From positions 248,001-312,000 of the forward strand of contig NZ_SJPP01000001.1 of the NCBI RefSeq assembly GCF_007860075.1: a stretch of 64,000 bases of DNA, given 5' to 3'. A program made the translations under genes and the position numbers. The notes under the pieces were generated by a model. That model was not told where the DNA came from. It saw only the letters and a program-made list of their open reading frames with translations, and searched no databases. Within the stretch, counting starts at the first letter, position 1. Each line of letters starts with the position of its first letter. Source of the DNA: Symmachiella macrocystis. GTDB lineage: Bacteria > Planctomycetota > Planctomycetia > Planctomycetales > Planctomycetaceae. Positions 35,570 to 43,782 of this stretch are shown in pieces.

Positions 35570-36222
35570 ACACAAATCAAAATAGTCATCCGCACATAGA
35601 ACCCTCCGACACGCGCCCCAAAATCAACTATTGGTTGCTGGCAGCGGTCATCGTTTTCCCCGCTCTGCTACGGTGGTTGGGCCAACCGTGGAACCTCACG
35701 CCGGTGGGGGGAATCGCCTTATTTACCGGAGTGTATTTCAGCCGCTCGCGCTGGGCGTTTGCCATTCCGCTGGCTGCCATGCTGCTCAGTGATATCACCT
35801 GGGGACTGATGCGGGGTGATGTGATGACGTACACGTTTCACAGCGTCATCCCATTTGTCTACGGGTCTTATGTGCTGTACGTTTTGTTGGGGCATAGAGT
35901 CCGTGCCAATTGGGAGCATACCGAATCCGAACCGCAAACAGCCTGGAAACGTACGGCGGGCCGTGGGTTTCCCTTGTGCGTGGCGACGCTGGGCGGATCG
36001 TTGTTATTTTATCTGATTACAAATTTCGGCATGTGGATGATGTACACGACGTATCCGCATACGTTGGCCGGATTGATTCAATGTTACGTCGCCGGTTTAC
36101 CGTTTTTACGACCGACGATTGTCGGTGATGCGTTTTATACCACGCTGTTTTTCGGGGCGTTCGCGGTCGTTCAACTGATCCTGACGCAACCGACCGCTAA
36201 CATTCTTTCCAAAGAAAACTAG
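35566..36222 (+). CDS. DUF6580-type membrane protein, candidate corrinoid transporter S-component
   Basis: 218 residues with about five or six transmembrane helices (INYWLLAAVIVFPALLRWLG, VGGIALFTGVYFSRSRWAFA, IPLAAMLLSDITWGLM, VIPFVYGSYVLYVLLG, LGGSLLFYLITNFGMWMMYT and the last near 190-208). Size and helix layout resemble substrate-binding S-components of ECF transporters and the DUF6580 putative transport family. It overlaps the DUF71 gene by four bases (ATGA), so the two are translated together. Riboswitch control and coupling to a B12-salvage ATPase make a corrinoid or precursor transporter likely, but this is inference; no ECF ATPase is present in the window. Confidence 0.75.
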   Translation: MNTNQNSHPHIEPSDTRPKINYWLLAAVIVFPALLRWLGQPWNLTPVGGIALFTGVYFSRSRWAFAIPLAAMLLSDITWGLMRGDVMTYTFHSVIPFVYGSYVLYVLLGHRVRANWEHTESEPQTAWKRTAGRGFPLCVATLGGSLLFYLITNFGMWMMYTTYPHTLAGLIQCYVAGLPFLRPTIVGDAFYTTLFFGAFAVVQLILTQPTANILSKEN

Positions 36223-36347
36223 GACCGCCATTCATTCAAGCGTCCTGCATGATTCCGGCACTTGCCACCGCGGCGGTTCGTCTTTACCTCAAGAATCGTC
36301 GCCGGTAGCATGCTTGTCACGACCCGTTATAGCCGATTACGCGCTTC

Positions 36348-37427
36348 ATGACACAACCTTCCCCACACGATTCGCACGGCGGGCCAGCCCAGCCGAAACC
36401 GCGCCGCCCTCGTCGCATAATGCGCTTGGCGAAGTGGGGACTCGCGTTGACAGTGCTGTTTATTGCTCTGTTGATGTTCGCTGGGTTTGTGTACGAGCAA
36501 TTTGCGTTGGCACGCATCGCAACGAACTATCCGCCATCGGGCGAATTGGTGGATGTCGAGGGCAGACAGATTCATATGCACGTGCAGGGGCATGGCTCGC
36601 CGACGGTGATTTTCGAAGCTGGTCTGGGCGAATTTAGCCTCGGTTGGCACCACGTTGCAGCGGAAGTCGCTCAATCGACGCAGGTGATCACCTACGACCG
36701 CGCGGGATTGGGTTGGAGCGATCCAGCCCCGGCACCACGCGACTCGGATGCTGTGGTGCAAGACCTGCATGCGGCATTGCAGGCGCAGGGGATTGCAGGA
36801 CCGTATGTATTGGTCGGCCACTCAATTGGTGGAGTGCACGTTCGCATGTTCTCGTACCGCTACCCCGAAGAGGTGAAAGGCATTGTGCTGGTTGATTCCT
36901 CCCACGAAGAGCAATGGGAAACATTCCCACCCACTGTGCGCGAGCAGTTTGAGCAAGTTCAGGAGATGCTGTGGTTGTTCAGCCAGACCGCCCGATTCGG
37001 ACTGGTCCGTCTGTTGGACAGCGATGAGGAAAACGATGAAAGCAACATTCCAAAATCAATTCGAAGCACACAGACGGCGCTCTCCGCTCGGCACTCTCAA
37101 TTGACTGCAGTTGCCGAGGAAATGGCGGCACTACTCCCAAGTATGCGGCAAACTGCGGATGCGGCGATTCCTTGGGGCGACCTCCCGCTCGAAGTGCTCA
37201 GTGCGGGAAAGCCAATGGAAACGACTGGCGAGACTGACGCCATGGAAATCAGCCAAATCTGGGAGAAGCTTCAGCGCGATCTCGCAAGTCGGTCGACACA
37301 TTCAAAACACCAAACCTTAGAGGACGCCGGGCATTACATTCAGAATGATCGGCCTGACGTTGTCATCGATGCTGTCCTGCGTGTTGTCGAACAAGCAAAA
37401 AATGGTTCCCCACCAAACGCCAAGTGA
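36348..37427 (+). CDS. Membrane-anchored alpha/beta hydrolase
   Basis: 359 residues. A basic N-terminus (KPRRPRRIMRLAKWG) and one transmembrane helix (ALTVLFIALLMFAGFVY, about 33-50) anchor the protein. The alpha/beta-hydrolase fold follows: TVIFEAGLGEFSLGWHHVA (oxyanion region), TYDRAGLGWSDP, nucleophile elbow GHSIGG in YVLVGHSIGGVHVRMFSYRY, and a late His in LEDAGHYIQNDRPD. The substrate is unknown. A 125-base gap separates it from the DUF6580 gene, with no clear terminator, and the BtuF-like gene begins 10 bases after its stop. It may therefore be co-transcribed with the B12 genes without sharing their function. Confidence 0.88.
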   Translation: MTQPSPHDSHGGPAQPKPRRPRRIMRLAKWGLALTVLFIALLMFAGFVYEQFALARIATNYPPSGELVDVEGRQIHMHVQGHGSPTVIFEAGLGEFSLGWHHVAAEVAQSTQVITYDRAGLGWSDPAPAPRDSDAVVQDLHAALQAQGIAGPYVLVGHSIGGVHVRMFSYRYPEEVKGIVLVDSSHEEQWETFPPTVREQFEQVQEMLWLFSQTARFGLVRLLDSDEENDESNIPKSIRSTQTALSARHSQLTAVAEEMAALLPSMRQTADAAIPWGDLPLEVLSAGKPMETTGETDAMEISQIWEKLQRDLASRSTHSKHQTLEDAGHYIQNDRPDVVIDAVLRVVEQAKNGSPPNAK

Positions 37428-37437
37428 TAAATTGATC

Positions 37438-38358
37438 ATGCCTGAACATCGTATTGTTTCACTGATCGCTAGTGCGACAGAAATTGTGGCGGCGCTGGGT
37501 TGCGCCGATCGAATGGTCGGACGTTCGCACGAATGCGATTATCCCCCCACAGTCGAACAGCTCCCCGCTTGCAGCGAAGCCAAACTGGATGTTAATGGGA
37601 CGAGTCGGCAGATCGACGACCGTGTGAAAGCGATTCTGCGGGATGCAGTTTCGGTGTATCGCGTGTTTCCCGAGATGCTGGAGGAACTACAACCCAGCGT
37701 CGTCATCACGCAGACACAATGCGAAGTCTGCGCGGTCAGCCTTAAGGATGTTGAGGCGGCCGTCTGCGAGATGGTCTCGTCGCAACCAAATATCGTCGCC
37801 TTGGAACCAAATTGGCTCCAAGATGTTTGGGGCGACATCCGCGCTGTCGCCTCTGCGATTGATGTGCCGCAGCAAGGTGAGGAATTGATTGCCACGGCGC
37901 AGCAGCGCTTGGCGGAACTAGAAAGCCGCACGACGTCGCTGCCGCACAAACCAACCATCGCTTGCATCGAATGGATTGACCCGTTGATGGCGGCGGGAAA
38001 CTGGGTGCCGGAGTTGGTGAGGATTGCCGGCGGCACGAATCTATTCGGCACAGCCGGTGAGCACTCGCCCTGGATGACATGGGAGGAGCTCATCCACGCC
38101 GATCCGGAGGTAATCGCGATTCTGCCCTGTGGTTTCGACATCCCCCGCGCCCGCAAGGAAATGTCAATACTCATGGACAAGCCACAGTGGTCACAACTTC
38201 AAGCCGTGCAAAACGGCCGGGTTTGTGTGACCGACGGCAATCAATACTTCAATCGCCCTGGTCCCCGGTTGGTCGAATCGGCGGAGATTTTCGCCGAGAT
38301 TTTGCATCCCGATACGTTCGATTTCGGCCACGCCGACAGCGGTTGGGTGTTGCTTTAA
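37438..38358 (+). CDS. BtuF-like cobalamin-binding protein without signal peptide
   Basis: 306 residues from the ATG at 37438 (MPEHRIVSLIASATEIVAAL); the longer frame from 37345 overlaps the upstream gene and adds unrelated sequence. The fold is that of class III periplasmic binding proteins (PF01497): RIVSLIASATEIVAALG, VGRSHECDYPP, a central helix, then CIEWIDPLMAAGNWVPELVR, WEELIHADPEVIAILPCGFD and VTDGNQYFNRPGPRLVESAE. Such BtuF-like proteins bind corrinoids. No signal peptide or lipobox is visible, so it may act in the cytoplasm, as is the case for many proteins annotated simply as cobalamin-binding. No btuC or btuD permease genes are nearby. Confidence 0.85.
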   Translation: MPEHRIVSLIASATEIVAALGCADRMVGRSHECDYPPTVEQLPACSEAKLDVNGTSRQIDDRVKAILRDAVSVYRVFPEMLEELQPSVVITQTQCEVCAVSLKDVEAAVCEMVSSQPNIVALEPNWLQDVWGDIRAVASAIDVPQQGEELIATAQQRLAELESRTTSLPHKPTIACIEWIDPLMAAGNWVPELVRIAGGTNLFGTAGEHSPWMTWEELIHADPEVIAILPCGFDIPRARKEMSILMDKPQWSQLQAVQNGRVCVTDGNQYFNRPGPRLVESAEIFAEILHPDTFDFGHADSGWVLL

Positions 38359-38367
38359 CGATTGGGA

Positions 38368-38664
38368 TTACGACGGGCGTTTGCGAAACAAGATCCATGA
38401 ACCGACCGCCAAGGCGACGCCGACGCCGCACACAGCCGCCAGCGTGATTTTGAACACCTGATTGTTCGACTCGACCACCGGCGAGGGAGGAACAGGTGCG
38501 TCGGCCGGTTTTAGCACTTCGGCCGGGGGCGTGGCATCCGCTGCGAAGGCCGGTGAAGGCCCGTATTTGTTTGCCGCCACCATGATCACGGCGGCAACAC
38601 AGAGAATCATGGCCCAGCGAATATTAAAAAATTGCATTTGCCGCTGTTTCCGGAAAAGTTTCAT
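38368..38664 (-). CDS. Small exported or membrane protein of unknown function
   Basis: 98 residues. The N-terminus is basic, followed by a hydrophobic stretch (WAMILCVAAVIMVAA) and an Ala-rich possible cleavage site (SPAFAADA). Next comes a proline-rich linker (ATPPAEVLKPADAPVPPSP) and a C-terminal transmembrane helix (ITLAAVCGVGVALAVGSWIL) that ends with a basic LFRKRPS tail, a pattern reminiscent of a sorting or tail-anchor signal. No family recognised. It is convergent with the BtuF-like gene and divergent from sucB. Composition and layout look real, but the start codon has no strong ribosome-binding site. Confidence 0.55.
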   Translation of the reverse strand: MKLFRKQRQMQFFNIRWAMILCVAAVIMVAANKYGPSPAFAADATPPAEVLKPADAPVPPSPVVESNNQVFKITLAAVCGVGVALAVGSWILFRKRPS

Positions 38665-38842
38665 GGTTCGTCGCCAAGCCCCTTGTATCTACCCGTTGAA
38701 ACTACCACAAGCGGGATTCAACGAGTCTATGATATGACTGTGAATTCGGCGAGACAAGCTTTGACAAAGCCAAGCAATCCATCAACAATGCGCATTGAGC
38801 AGCGCGGACTGATACTTACACACCAAAAAGGCACGTATACTG

Positions 38843-40030
38843 ATGTCTATTGATATTAAGGTCCCCACGGTGGGGGAATCGATCAACGAGGTCTTCATTG
38901 GCGAGTGGCACGTCGCCGAAGGGGACTGGATCGAAATGGACCAACCGCTTGTCGGACTCGAAACGGACAAAGCCACGTTTGACGTTCCCGCTCCGCAAAG
39001 CGGCATTATTACTAAAATCACCAAAGAGGCGGGTGAGGAAGCGGCGATCGGGGAAATCATCGGGCAATTGGAGCCGGTGGAGAATCCCGGCGGCAGTGAA
39101 CCGGCAGCGACCGCAGCAGCAGCGAGAAAAACCAAATCCGAGACCGCCTCAACCGGAGAGCAGATTGTCATGCCGGCTGCTGCACGGATGATGGCCGAAA
39201 CGGGGATCGCCGCTAGCGACGTCACCGCGACCGGGCCGGGTGGACGCCTGCTCAAAGAGGACGTGCAGCGCGCCGCTGACACGCCCCAATCGTCACCACA
39301 AACACCAGCGACGGCCGCCTCAGAAAACGGACGGTTGGAAAAAACGGTGCCGATGAGTCCCATCCGCCGCCGCATTGCCGAACGACTTGTCGAAGCCCAA
39401 CAAAACGCCGCTCTGCTGACGACGTTCAACGAGATCGACATGTCAGCCGTCAAAGATGCCCGCGCTCGGTACAAAGACGCATTCATCAAAAAGCACGACG
39501 TCAAATTGGGCTTCATGTCCTTCTTCGTCAAAGCAGCCGTCGCCGCCTTGAACGAATTCCCGCAGGTCAATGCGCAGGTCCGCGGCAAAGAGATGGTGTA
39601 CTACAACTACTACGACATCGGGATTGCCGTGGGCGGCGGCAAGGGGCTCATCGTACCGGTGCTCCGCAATGCCGAACGGCTGAGCTTTGCCGAAGTCGAA
39701 AAAAACATCAACGATTTCGGTCGCCGAGCGCAAGAAAATAAAATCGGTATCGAGGAACTGCAAGGCGGCACGTTCACGATCACCAACGGCGGCGTCTACG
39801 GTTCACTGCTCTCGACGCCCATCGTCAACCCGCCTCAAAGCGGTGTGCTCGGCATGCACGGCATCATCGATCGCCCGATCGCCGTCAACGGCGAAGTCGT
39901 CATCCGCCCCATGATGTACGTCGCCCTGACCTACGACCACCGCATCGTCGATGGCCGCGAAGCAGTCAGCTTTTTGAAGCGGATTAAAGAGGTGATCGAG
40001 GACCCGGCACGTTTGGTGTTGGAGGTGTGA
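38843..40030 (+). CDS. sucB: Dihydrolipoyllysine-residue succinyltransferase (2-oxo acid dehydrogenase E2)
   Basis: 395 residues. One lipoyl domain at 1-80 (lipoyl lysine in [11 protein letters not shown]), an Ala-rich linker, a peripheral-subunit-binding domain at about 110-150 ([29 protein letters not shown]), then the catalytic domain with [39 protein letters not shown] and the active-site HXXXDG in [12 protein letters not shown]. The [11 protein letters not shown] and PQSGVLGMH features fit the succinyl rather than the acetyl type. It feeds the TCA cycle by making succinyl-CoA. The E1 gene (sucA) is not in the window; the E3 gene lpdA lies 3.8 kb downstream after inserted-looking DNA. Confidence 0.93.
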   Translation: MSIDIKVPTVGESINEVFIGEWHVAEGDWIEMDQPLVGLETDKATFDVPAPQSGIITKITKEAGEEAAIGEIIGQLEPVENPGGSEPAATAAAARKTKSETASTGEQIVMPAAARMMAETGIAASDVTATGPGGRLLKEDVQRAADTPQSSPQTPATAASENGRLEKTVPMSPIRRRIAERLVEAQQNAALLTTFNEIDMSAVKDARARYKDAFIKKHDVKLGFMSFFVKAAVAALNEFPQVNAQVRGKEMVYYNYYDIGIAVGGGKGLIVPVLRNAERLSFAEVEKNINDFGRRAQENKIGIEELQGGTFTITNGGVYGSLLSTPIVNPPQSGVLGMHGIIDRPIAVNGEVVIRPMMYVALTYDHRIVDGREAVSFLKRIKEVIEDPARLVLEV

Positions 40031-40086
40031 CGCGGCCGTTGGCCGCAGGCTTTAGGCAGTAGGCCTTAGACTGTAGGGTTAGTAGT
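40031..40086 (+). repeat. Period-7 tandem repeat after sucB
   Basis: Eight degenerate heptamers start right after the sucB stop: CGCGGCC GTTGGCC GCAGGCT TTAGGCA GTAGGCC TTAGACT GTAGGGT TAGTAGT. The core is TAGGC. Similar arrays flank the lpdA promoter region at 43614-43676 and 43713-43782. Confidence 0.8.
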
Positions 40087-40117
40087 GTAATTCAGCCCTG
40101 AAGAGGTTTACTCTTAT

Positions 40118-40618
40118 ATGGGTCATTCTATTTCGGCAGTGGTGGTTGCCGGCGAAATTGATGCTAAGCGTGCGCGCGAATTTGACGTCAAAACCGTACC
40201 GTGCCTCAAGGGATTCACGGTAATCGCACTCGAACCGGCCTACGTCGATGCCTGGGCTGAGCGACTTGGTATTCATGACGATGTAGCCGACGTCCCGCTG
40301 TTGAATTCTTGCGTGGTACATCACATTGTCCAGTCAGTGGCAGGGTCAGCACCGTTCGCGGTGATCCAAACGGACTATTTTGGTGGAGTCGGCTTGCAAG
40401 CAGCCGCCGTCTATCAGGGGACGGCGGAAATCATGGCGCCGGCGACGACGGAAGTCATCGTGCCGAACAAGGGTCCAAATGAACCCATCAATCGGGCACT
40501 GAAGATTTTGGGGGTTCGCCGCCGTTTCCTTAGTCCCCTTGATCATTTCGCCACTCTGGGGATGTGCGGCTACCGCGATTTTGATGACCTTTTTGAAGAC
40601 TATTACGGCAATCAATAA
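40118..40618 (+). CDS. Hypothetical protein, first gene of a small orphan-gene island
   Basis: 166 residues, soluble, no signal peptide. The sequence has good protein character: an alternating strand-like N-terminus (HSISAVVVAGEIDAKRAREF), a central GVGLQAAAVYQGTAEIMAP part and a C-terminal acidic end (CGYRDFDDLFEDYYGNQ). I do not recognise a family. It sits between the sucB-linked period-7 repeat and a block of GGCC hairpins, followed by two SUKH-like immunity genes. By association it might be another immunity protein of a polymorphic toxin system, but nothing in the sequence proves this. Confidence 0.65.
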   Translation: MGHSISAVVVAGEIDAKRAREFDVKTVPCLKGFTVIALEPAYVDAWAERLGIHDDVADVPLLNSCVVHHIVQSVAGSAPFAVIQTDYFGGVGLQAAAVYQGTAEIMAPATTEVIVPNKGPNEPINRALKILGVRRRFLSPLDHFATLGMCGYRDFDDLFEDYYGNQ

Positions 40619-40670
40619 TTGTTTGGTTTACGGTGAATTCAAATACTAGCGCCTCCCGTCTAGAAAGTAT

Positions 40671-40801
40671 GGCCGAAGGCCTTACGACACCATAGCCTGG
40701 GGCATTCGCCCCAGGGGAGAAGCGCAAGAACGTGGTTTTGGCTGAAGGCCAAATACATAATGCGACGAAAGCATGACCCGGTGATATTGGCCGTTGGCCA
40801 A
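40671..40801. repeat. Array of short perfect hairpins (GGCC type), left of the SUKH-like gene
   Basis: Four hairpins in 130 bases: GGCC-GAA-GGCC (40671-40681), CCTGGGGC-ATTC-GCCCCAGG (40696-40715), TTGGC-TGAAG-GCCAA (40738-40752) and TTGGCC-GTT-GGCCAA (40787-40801). Related hairpins appear on the other side of the next gene. They look like interspersed planctomycete repeats and mark inserted DNA. Confidence 0.7.
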
Positions 40802-40832
40802 TGTGGTGGGCGCAGCGGAATCGAGGCACGTC

Positions 40833-41246
40833 ATGGAACGTCAACAATACCTTAAACAGATCGGCCGCACGGGCGAAACACTGGACTTCGAGTGCTTGAG
40901 TGTTCGGTATTCGCTCGATTTCAATTTCATGTCGCATCAATTTGGCGAGTGGACTTATTTTGAAATCGGGAGGAATGATGTCGACGTTCCCGTCGTGGTT
41001 GATCCTGAAACGGGAAGTGTCCACTTCCTAGAACCAAGTAGATTGATATTCATCAATTCGTCGTTTCCACAGATGATGCAATCTTTTGAAAGAGTCAACA
41101 TGTGGAACATCCCCGACGAAGTTCTGGATGAGGATCGAGTTCGAATATTCAGCAATTTCATGTTGGCGATCGACAAAAACTGCTTCGATGACCCAAATGC
41201 GTGCTGGTCAACGATGCGAGAAGAAATCGGTTACGGCATTATTTGA
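40833..41246 (+). CDS. SUKH-4-like immunity-type protein
   Basis: 137 residues from the ATG at 40833 (MERQQYLKQIG...); an upstream in-frame ATG at 40794 lies in the hairpin array. The layout resembles SUKH-4 immunity proteins: WTYFEIGRNDVDVPVVVDPE (strand pair), then a GSVHFLEPSRLIFINSS segment and a helix FPQMMQSFERVNM, with an acidic C-terminal half. Proteins of this fold neutralise nuclease or deaminase toxins of contact-dependent or polymorphic toxin systems. No toxin gene is nearby, so this is an orphan immunity candidate. Family match is by eye and moderate. Confidence 0.65.
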   Translation: MERQQYLKQIGRTGETLDFECLSVRYSLDFNFMSHQFGEWTYFEIGRNDVDVPVVVDPETGSVHFLEPSRLIFINSSFPQMMQSFERVNMWNIPDEVLDEDRVRIFSNFMLAIDKNCFDDPNACWSTMREEIGYGII

Positions 41247-41260
41247 GTCGCACAGGTTTG

Positions 41261-41394
41261 GCCGCAGGCCGTATTCAACACGTAACGAACGGCGCCACGG
41301 GTGACGTTGGGCGTTGGCTAATGGGGGGAATTACGCTCTTCGACACCTAGGGCGTTGCTGTTAGGCTAGAGTGAATATTGGCCTTTGGCCAATA
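41261..41394. repeat. GGCC-type hairpins, right of the SUKH-like gene
   Basis: GGCC-GCA-GGCC at 41261-41271 and the perfect TATTGGCC-TTT-GGCCAATA at 41376-41394, in 248 bases without a gene. They are of the same kind as the hairpins at 40671-40801, so the SUKH-like gene is bracketed by related repeats. Confidence 0.7.
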
Positions 41395-41494
41395 ATGTGA
41401 ACGCTGCGGTCGGACCGATTTGGATTAACTGGGTTACGAAGTTGCCAGATGCTACGACAGCCTGCCGTTGGGCGGTCAGATTATTCTGGCAATA

Positions 41495-41956
41495 TTAAAG
41501 GTCCGCAAAGTTAAGCTTCAAATACGATCGGATTCGCTTGATGAGAAATTCACGCACAGAAGTGGACTCGATAGCTGGGAGCCAATCGTCGTCGTCAGAA
41601 TAGTAGTTGAAGCGATATACCGGGACATCATCACTACCATCGGCGGTAAAAAAATAGAATGAGTGGATGTCATACCAAGCAAAAACGACATGATGGGGTT
41701 CCAACCGATAAGTGTGTTCATCATTTTTTAGAAGATGTTCCGCATCGCGTTTCCACGCAGCGAGTTTGCCAACAGGAAGTATCCAGCCTATTGAAAGCAT
41801 GCGGCGTTCATCGAGCAACATGAGTCGACGATAAATTGGGGGAAAGACGGCGCCGAATGCCTTTTCGGCATCATCAAGATCTGCAGGCGAACAGCCCAGA
41901 TGATTTGGTAGATCCTCAAAAATTTGAAGGACTTCATCGTCGGTGAATGACGTCAT
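41495..41956 (-). CDS. SMI1/KNR4 (SUKH)-family immunity-type protein
   Basis: 153 residues from the ATG at 41956 (MTSFTDDEVLQ...); the open frame extends 48 codons further upstream, but those lack family similarity. The SMI1/KNR4 pattern is visible: helix LQIFEDLPNHLGCSPADLDD, then AEKAFGAVFPPIYRRLMLLDE, a hydrophobic strand RMLSIGWILPVGKLAAW, and the C-terminal YYSDDDDWLPAIESTSVREF. The fold is used mainly by immunity proteins that protect against toxins of neighbouring cells, though regulatory members exist. It is oriented against the previous SUKH-like gene, and no cognate toxin is in sight. Confidence 0.75.
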   Translation of the reverse strand: MTSFTDDEVLQIFEDLPNHLGCSPADLDDAEKAFGAVFPPIYRRLMLLDERRMLSIGWILPVGKLAAWKRDAEHLLKNDEHTYRLEPHHVVFAWYDIHSFYFFTADGSDDVPVYRFNYYSDDDDWLPAIESTSVREFLIKRIRSYLKLNFADL

Positions 41957-42212
41957 AGGGAGCGTCCGTGGATTCAACAATTGCAAAGTGGGGCATTCTG
42001 TCGCACTGCCTTTTCCCTTATTAACACCGTGGCAAACCCCCGTAAACTGAGAGAAGGCGTCTTGTGAAGAACGGCGCCCAATCGCTGAGCAGTTGGCCAC
42101 CCCTTTCTATCAATTCCATAGCGACAAACGCCGTCGGATCGTGTAGCATAAACAAACGTCGATTTGTTGCGTTCCCTATGCTCAACGTTCAAACCCCCTC
42201 GGGAGTCGAGGT

Positions 42213-43613
42213 ATGCTCACAATTTCTGGTGATTCGCGCAGCCGTGGAGGATCGCGGCGCTCGTTTTTGCAAATCGGAACCTCTGCTGTCGGTGGGTTGT
42301 CGATGGCGTCGTTGTTGTCGCTCAAGGCTCAGGCGGCAGCGAAAGGTCATGCGGTGCGGGACAAATCGGTTGTGGTGCTGAACCTGCAAGGGGGACCGAG
42401 TCAGTTTGAGACGTTCGATCCCAAGATGACCGCTCCGCAGGAAATCCGCAGCATCACGGGCGAAGTCCAAACCTCGCTGCCCGGTGTGACGTTCGGCGGG
42501 TCGTTTCCGCAGTTGGCGGCGCTGGCGGACAAAATGGCGGTTGTGCGGTCGTATCGGCACGGCATCTCCAGTCACGGCCCGGCGGCCATGCATGTCATGG
42601 CGGGGGGAAATTCAACCGGGGCGATGATGGGGGCGCTGTATGCCCGCGTCGCCGGGTTGACCAATCCGAAGACCGGCATGCCGGAAAATGCGCTGGTCAC
42701 GCCCAGCGCGGTGGGAGACCAATACAAAAAGCTGTACCACAACATCGGTCGCGTTTCGCAAACAGGCAGTTTGTCCTCGGTTTATAAACCGTTCGACCCC
42801 AGTGCCGGTGGCGAAATTATCGACAACATGCGGCTGAACCTCAAAGGGGACCGGCTCGATGATCGGCGGATGTTGCTCAACGAACTCGATCTACTGCGAC
42901 GACGATTTGATTCCGGCAGCGTGGTGGAATCGGCCAATCAATTTCAACAACAGGCGTTCGACGTGCTGACCCGCGGCGTGGCGGATGCGTTTGATTTGTC
43001 GAAGGAAAACCCGCAAAATGTCGCTCGCTACGACACCAGCAAATTTGAGCCCACCGATGCGGTTAAAAAGCGGAACAGTTATGCCACACAGTTTTCACCG
43101 GTCGCCTTGGGCAAACAAATGTTGTTAGCCCGGCGGTTGTGTGAAGCGGGGTGCGGTTTTGTCACCGTGACTTGCGGCGGATGGGACATGCATGGCGGAG
43201 GCAAGGAATTCACGATGGCCGACGGGTTGAGTTCGCTCACCCCGGCGGTCGACAAAGCAGCTTCGGCGTTTATTGAAGATGTCGCGCAGCGGGGTCTGAG
43301 TGAAAAGATTCTGCTGGTCATTACGGGCGAATTCGGCCGCACGCCACGGATCAACAAACATGGCGGCCGCGACCATTGGGGCAATCTCTGCACGCTGGCG
43401 TTTGCTGGTGGCGGCTTAAACATGGGCCAAGTCGTCGGCCGTTCGGACAGCACCGCTGGCTCACCCGCCTCGGATCCGATCAGCAGCAAAAACGTGTTAG
43501 CGACCGTCATGCACACGCTATTCGACATCGCCGAAGTCCGCCTGCTCACCAACGTCCCCAAAGACGTCGAACAAATCATCACCGCTCCGCAACCAATCCG
43601 CCAGTTGGTTTAG
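42213..43613 (+). CDS. DUF1501 protein, Tat-exported (sulfatase-like fold)
   Basis: 466 residues. A twin-arginine signal is present (GSRRSFLQIGTSAVGGLSMA). The mature part shows the DUF1501 features: VVVLNLQGGPSQFETFDPK (metal-binding-like start), VVRSYRHGISSHGPAAMHVM, GCGFVTVTCGGWDMHGGG, and the late ILLVITGEFGRTPRINKHGG with RDHWGN. The family is related to alkaline phosphatase/sulfatase folds and is very abundant in planctomycetes, usually paired with DUF1549/DUF1553 cytochrome proteins. Here it stands alone, between the orphan-gene island and lpdA. Substrate unknown. Confidence 0.9.
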   Translation: MLTISGDSRSRGGSRRSFLQIGTSAVGGLSMASLLSLKAQAAAKGHAVRDKSVVVLNLQGGPSQFETFDPKMTAPQEIRSITGEVQTSLPGVTFGGSFPQLAALADKMAVVRSYRHGISSHGPAAMHVMAGGNSTGAMMGALYARVAGLTNPKTGMPENALVTPSAVGDQYKKLYHNIGRVSQTGSLSSVYKPFDPSAGGEIIDNMRLNLKGDRLDDRRMLLNELDLLRRRFDSGSVVESANQFQQQAFDVLTRGVADAFDLSKENPQNVARYDTSKFEPTDAVKKRNSYATQFSPVALGKQMLLARRLCEAGCGFVTVTCGGWDMHGGGKEFTMADGLSSLTPAVDKAASAFIEDVAQRGLSEKILLVITGEFGRTPRINKHGGRDHWGNLCTLAFAGGGLNMGQVVGRSDSTAGSPASDPISSKNVLATVMHTLFDIAEVRLLTNVPKDVEQIITAPQPIRQLV

Positions 43614-43676
43614 CGGAGGCGCGAGGGGACAGGCGTGAGGTAGTAGGCTTTAGGCTATAGACCATAGCCCGTAGGC
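43614..43676 (+). repeat. Period-7 tandem repeat, TAGGC orientation
   Basis: Nine heptamers directly after the DUF1501 stop: CGGAGGC GCGAGGG GACAGGC GTGAGGT AGTAGGC TTTAGGC TATAGAC CATAGCC CGTAGGC. The core changes gradually from GAGGC to TAGGC. It faces an array of roughly complementary heptamers 36 bases further on. Confidence 0.85.
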
Positions 43677-43712
43677 TTGGCGCCCCGATGCCGTTCGACG
43701 ATCATGCACCCA

Positions 43713-43782
43713 CCACCGGCCACTGACCACCGGCCACTTTTTACTGCCCTCTGTCTACTGCCTACTAATAACAGCCTACTAA
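43713..43782 (-). repeat. Period-7 tandem repeat, complementary orientation, in the lpdA leader
   Basis: Ten heptamers: CCACCGG CCACTGA CCACCGG CCACTTT TTACTGC CCTCTGT CTACTGC CTACTAA TAACAGC CTACTAA. Read on the minus strand they give AGTAG/GGTGG cores, like the TAGGC/AGTAGGC units at 43642-43676. The array ends seven bases before the lpdA ATG, and together with 43614-43676 it could form an imperfect stem. Confidence 0.85.

Noticed and set aside
36348-37427. Alpha/beta hydrolase as a B12-pathway enzyme
   Set aside because: It shares direction and spacing with the BtuF-like gene, but no residue or family link to corrinoids is visible, so it is only listed as a neighbour.
43614-43782. CRISPR-like array
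   Set aside because: The repeat unit is only seven bases, without spacers, and no cas genes occur in the window.
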